Both the position numbers and the translations under genes were made by a program. DNA of 64,000 nucleotides from Ectocarpus siliculosus (lineage: Eukaryota; Sar; Phaeophyceae; Ectocarpales; Ectocarpaceae). Below the pieces are notes generated by a model, which worked only from the letters and a program-made list of their open reading frames with translations, had not been told where the DNA came from and made no database searches. The stretch's first letter is position 1, and each line of letters begins with the position of its first letter. Of the stretch, positions 60,695-64,000 are shown in pieces. Where the stretch lies: the NCBI GenBank assembly GCA_000310025.1, contig FN649739.1:3550500-3614499 (forward strand). The letters run 5' to 3'.

Positions 60695-61290
60695 CAGCCT
60701 CCGGCTCTTTTTGCGAGGAGGGAAACCAAGGCACACAAGGTCCTGCGTGTCGTGTCTCGCGCCCAGCGCGTAGCGCTGCCGTGACGGTGGCGCATTGTGC
60801 GTGAGGAGGTGGCGGCGCAACCGGCTGCGGTACACAATAAAAAAATTAGGTAAAATGGTTGTTTTTTTCGGGGGGCTGCTGCTGTGTGCAGCTGCTGTGG
60901 TCTGTCTGTTATAGAAACCTCACGACCACGAATCAATCCAGTGTTTTTTCCTTTCGCGTCGAGGGAGACCGAGGCACAAAAGACAGTGCCCGTCGCGTCT
61001 CGCGCCCAGCGCGGCCGCGGTCATGGCGCGGTGAGTCTGCGGGGGTGGCGCCGCAACCGCCTCTCTCTGCGGTACACAAAAAAAAAGGTGAACTCTACGG
61101 TTTTTTTGGGGGGGTGTTGCTGCTGCTGCTGTGCTGTGCCGTTGAGGCCTCTGTCTCAGAACAACCTCACGGCTACCAATCTAGCGCTCTCCTTTCGCGC
61201 GGAGAGAGACCGAGGCACGCAAGGTGCGGCACGCCCTGTCTTGCGCCCAGAGCGGCCGCGGTTGTGGCGCATGAGTGACACAGCAGCAGT
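60695..61290 (+). repeat. Three diverged tandem copies of a unit of about 243 bp
   Basis: The marks gag(g)ga(a)accaaggcac (60715), gagaccgaggcac (60965) and gagaccgaggcac (61206) are followed each time by gcgcccag(c/a)gcg, then gtggcgc. In the first two copies a tract of gcggcgcaacc, gcggtacaca, an A-run and a GCTGCTG run follows. Short frames across them are not gene-like. Confidence 0.75.
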
Positions 61291-61629
61291 AGCAGTGAGG
61301 GGGATGTTCGCAGAAAAGTATGCAACAACACCAGTATGTTTGTACGCGGCAAATAAACGTGAAAAGATTGTTTATTAGTAGGAGGGTGCACAAAAAACAA
61401 AAAGTCCATCCGTTGAAAGCAGAAGGAAAGGTGACATGTATGCACTGCTGTATGCATATGCATATCCTACGAAAAGCAGCGTGCTCTGTACCTACCTCTG
61501 CCTGTGCCTGTTCTGAATTTTGTTGTGCCCTGTACATGTATATCTAAAACTCTGTAGGTTGTAGTTCACGCTGCCAGCACAGCTGCGAGGCTATACTGCT
61601 GTGCTGGAAGCTACATGACAATAAGCTGA

Positions 61630-61735
61630 ACATCATCCAGCAGCAGCACAGCAGCACCAGCAGCATCACCATCATCAGCAGCACCAGCAGCGCAGCAGCA
61701 GCAGTATACTGTACTGCAGAGTATACTCTGGCTGC
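61630..61735 (+). repeat. CAG/CAT-rich microsatellite cluster
   Basis: Interrupted CAGCAG and CATCATCAG runs end in CTGCTGCTG at 61729-61738. The ends can therefore pair as a hairpin. Confidence 0.8.
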
Positions 61736-62039
61736 TGCTGTACGTAGTCCCTTCGTTTCAATATAAATGGGTTGCTGTGAGGTAGGTAGGTGTGGCTTCC
61801 CGACGGATTGTTGCGTGTATTTATTCCTGCCAAATCATAAAATAGTGGTAGTCTACAGCACAGTGTAGAGAGGATTCAAACAGCGTACAGCAGTAGTACA
61901 CATAAGCAACAGCAGACCCACGAGGCCGCGTTGGCTACACAACAAGAAGAGTTCATGTTTTGAAAACTGAAAAAGATTCGCCGAAAAGGTTTTCATGTGT
62001 CTGGTCTCTCGGTGTGTCCCTACACAGCACATGACATGC

Positions 62040-62240
62040 CTCCCACACATAATCTACATTAGGATAGATGGAGTCATCATTCATGTGCAGGCATTGATGC
62101 AGGGAGAAAGATCCGTTCTCTCGGTGAACTACTAATAGTCTATTGCTGTACACAGCACATGCCCCCCACAACCAGGATAGACATACATGTAGATAGATGG
62201 AGAGATATCATTTAGCAGTAACAACGACAACAGCAGCCCC
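62040..62240. repeat. Diverged two-copy duplication, about 120 bp
   Basis: tacacagcacatg, ccccacaca/cccccacaac and aggatagatggag/agatagatggagag recur in the same order near 62020-62080 and 62150-62210. Surrounding sequence has no supported gene. Confidence 0.45.
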
Positions 62241-63127
62241 GGCTAGGTCGCTTCTGGCTACGAAACAGATACAAGTTGAGGATGGATGCATACATACCGC
62301 ATTATCATGCGCTGTTCACCGTGTTCAAAAGTAATTAGGGAAGAAAGGACACATGATCGATGTACTGTATGTACAGTAGTAGATGTAGATGGTCCGTTCT
62401 TCGGTGACTAGAAAAAATAGCTGGCTAATCTAAATAATTGATAGATCTCGGCCCCTCCCTGTGAATACAGCACACGTCTCGCGCATCATTAATAGTCTAG
62501 ATAGGTAGATCGAAGTCATGCAGCAGTAACAAGAACGAACGGCAGACAGACGTGGTGAGGCTACTTTTCAGCTTAACCCTTTCGTGACTGGGTTCTTTCT
62601 GGATCTTCCGCGTTTTTTTTTGTTCTGCCGGGACCGAATAGACCGATGAGTCATGAGACACACACACACGACACCTGCACTTGAACGTTTGCACGTTTGT
62701 TTGCGCACCAACAGGTTCCCACATGGGTCAACCGCACGCACCCCATGGTGCCACAAAGGTTTAGTGCCCAACAGCAGCGTAACCCTCACGTGAAGAATGT
62801 GATGAGTGACCGATAACTACACTGACTGCTGTACTGCTGTATGTAGGTGCTGTCGGAAACCGGAGGAGAGAGAGAGGAGAGGGCGCCGTATTTCTTTACC
62901 CCAAACACGATTACATGGTGATAGTCTACATGGATACAGCAGCAGCAGTAGAGATACATCGCATGCACAGCAGTTCTACCCCGCCGCCGATGCAGCACAC
63001 TGGCGCAAGGCATGGCACCGCCTCCAATGCCACTTGGTTGGGTGGTAAATCCAGCGGAGACAAGAAGCACACACGCACGCGGTTTGTTTGTTGGATGCAT
63101 GCATGCGAAACGAAATGAAAAAGCACC

Positions 63128-63172
63128 CAGCAGCAGCAGCAGCAGCCCGCCGCAGCAGCAGCAGCAAGCACG
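63128..63172 (+). repeat. CAG microsatellite, about 350 bp upstream of the last gene
   Basis: Two CAG runs are separated by cccgccg. It may fall in the promoter or 5' untranslated region of the gene beginning at 63538. Confidence 0.85.
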
Positions 63173-63537
63173 AGCCGCGCGAGAGATAAACTATGCCTTG
63201 TGGTGGCGGTTGGTTGAAGACGGACAAGGAATACACTCGAACACACACGCGCGCAGGAGAACTCGGGGAGAGGCCTCGTAAGCTTGGCCTTCAGTTCTGC
63301 AACCACATTCCGAAGGCAAGGAAGAAGGCACACAAGTCAACAGCGAGAGCATGCTTTATCGTACCAGATAAAGACAGGTTTTATCATGCCTCCTATCGTG
63401 CCTGTAGTCACGAAAACCCTCTCAAAAACGCGAAGGCACGGGGGCGGGTGTCTCTTTTTGACACTTTGTCACTCCGCCACAGCCTGCCAGCACAACAGCA
63501 GCAACAACAGCAGTACAGCAGTACCAACATCACCACC

Positions 63538-63897
63538 ATGGACCCAGAGGACATCGCTCAGTTCTGGGAGGCCAAAGCGGCTGAGTGGGACCCAGTGAAT
63601 GCTCCCCTAGTTGTGTGGGACGAGCTGGTTCTCATCGCGGACACAACACCCCAGCTCCTGCCCGAGGCGACATCTGCTGCAGCCAGGGCGGTTGGGAAGC
63701 GGTTCTGCTGCCACGGGGACAACGAGCCCCAGCCCCTCCCAGACATAAGGGACCTGGCAGCAAGGAGGACCGCAGCTCAGCAGCACCCCGGACTCTGCGG
63801 GTACCACCACTCCCGCTGGATCGGGGATGTAGATTTCTCAAAGGCAGCCGAGAGGAGCTCGGGGGGGCAGGTCACAGCGAAGCGTCTGAGGAATCAA
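63538..63897 (+). CDS. Unrecognised protein, first exon only (gene leaves the window)
   Basis: The start ATG lies in a good context (caccatgga) after a CAG/CAA-rich leader. The exon encodes 120 residues beginning MDPEDIAQFWEAKAAEW and ends at CAA before gtaagtat in phase 0. An earlier in-frame ATG at 63193 would add a low-complexity leader with a poly-Gln run; I prefer 63538. The sequence has Trp and acidic residues early, a CCHGDNEPQPLPD segment, and HHSRWIGDVDF near the end. No known domain is visible. The frame reading on to 63999 is intron. Confidence 0.55.
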
Positions 63898-64000
63898 GTA
63901 AGTATAGTACAATTGATATTTGGCAACCCCACAAATGATGGGCTGCTGACCCAGATCGGTTGTGCACCTGCTGTGCGCGTTGCACCTCGTGTATTATAGG

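Overview
This is nuclear DNA of an intron-rich, multicellular-type eukaryote. GC-rich coding exons sit inside long introns and the flanks hold many CAG, AAC, GTT, CT and GA microsatellites. A long coiled-coil kinesin, an intron-dense insulysin and dispersed retroelement debris are all present. I infer a brown alga of the Ectocarpus kind; this rests on overall style, not on a marker gene. All gene models below were assembled by hand from reading frames and splice sites.

Layout. Positions 130-6617 hold a tyrosine-recombinase (DIRS/Ngaro/PAT-like) retroelement. It has near-identical terminal blocks (A-B on the left, B-A-B on the right), frameshifted gag-like and recombinase ORFs, and an internal array of about 28 hairpin minisatellite units. 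It lies in what looks like an intron of a minus-strand gene that starts at 7707 and runs off the left edge. Positions 8341-19669 (+) hold a 14-exon kinesin-3-like motor of 1875 aa with a coiled coil encoded almost entirely in one 3.3 kb exon. 19670-22487 holds no gene I can support. Positions 28520-22488 (-) hold a 10-exon gene for a helical protein of about 338 aa with a signal peptide, which I do not recognise. Positions 29649-46427 (+) hold a 24-exon insulin-degrading-enzyme (M16A) gene of about 1040 aa with all zinc ligands intact. Positions 49699-48234 (-) hold a two-exon gene for a secreted protein, probably with an NTF2/SnoaL-like fold. 49.7-63.5 kb is repeat-rich and gene-poor: a 100-N gap with a corrupted duplicate at its edge, an AT-rich reverse-transcriptase pseudogene, tandem duplications and microsatellites. 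At 63538 (+) a new gene starts and leaves the window after its first exon.

The three main genes are unlinked in function (motor transport, peptide degradation, secreted or endomembrane proteins). Two pairs are divergent and share upstream regions: 7708-8340, between the minus-strand gene and the kinesin, and 28521-29648, between the signal-peptide gene and insulysin. Points of note are the split-repeat retroelement with its hairpin array, a perfect 16-bp hairpin with a start codon in its loop, four frame-supported GC-AG introns, a compact inverted-repeat element in a kinesin intron, and the reverse-transcriptase relic.
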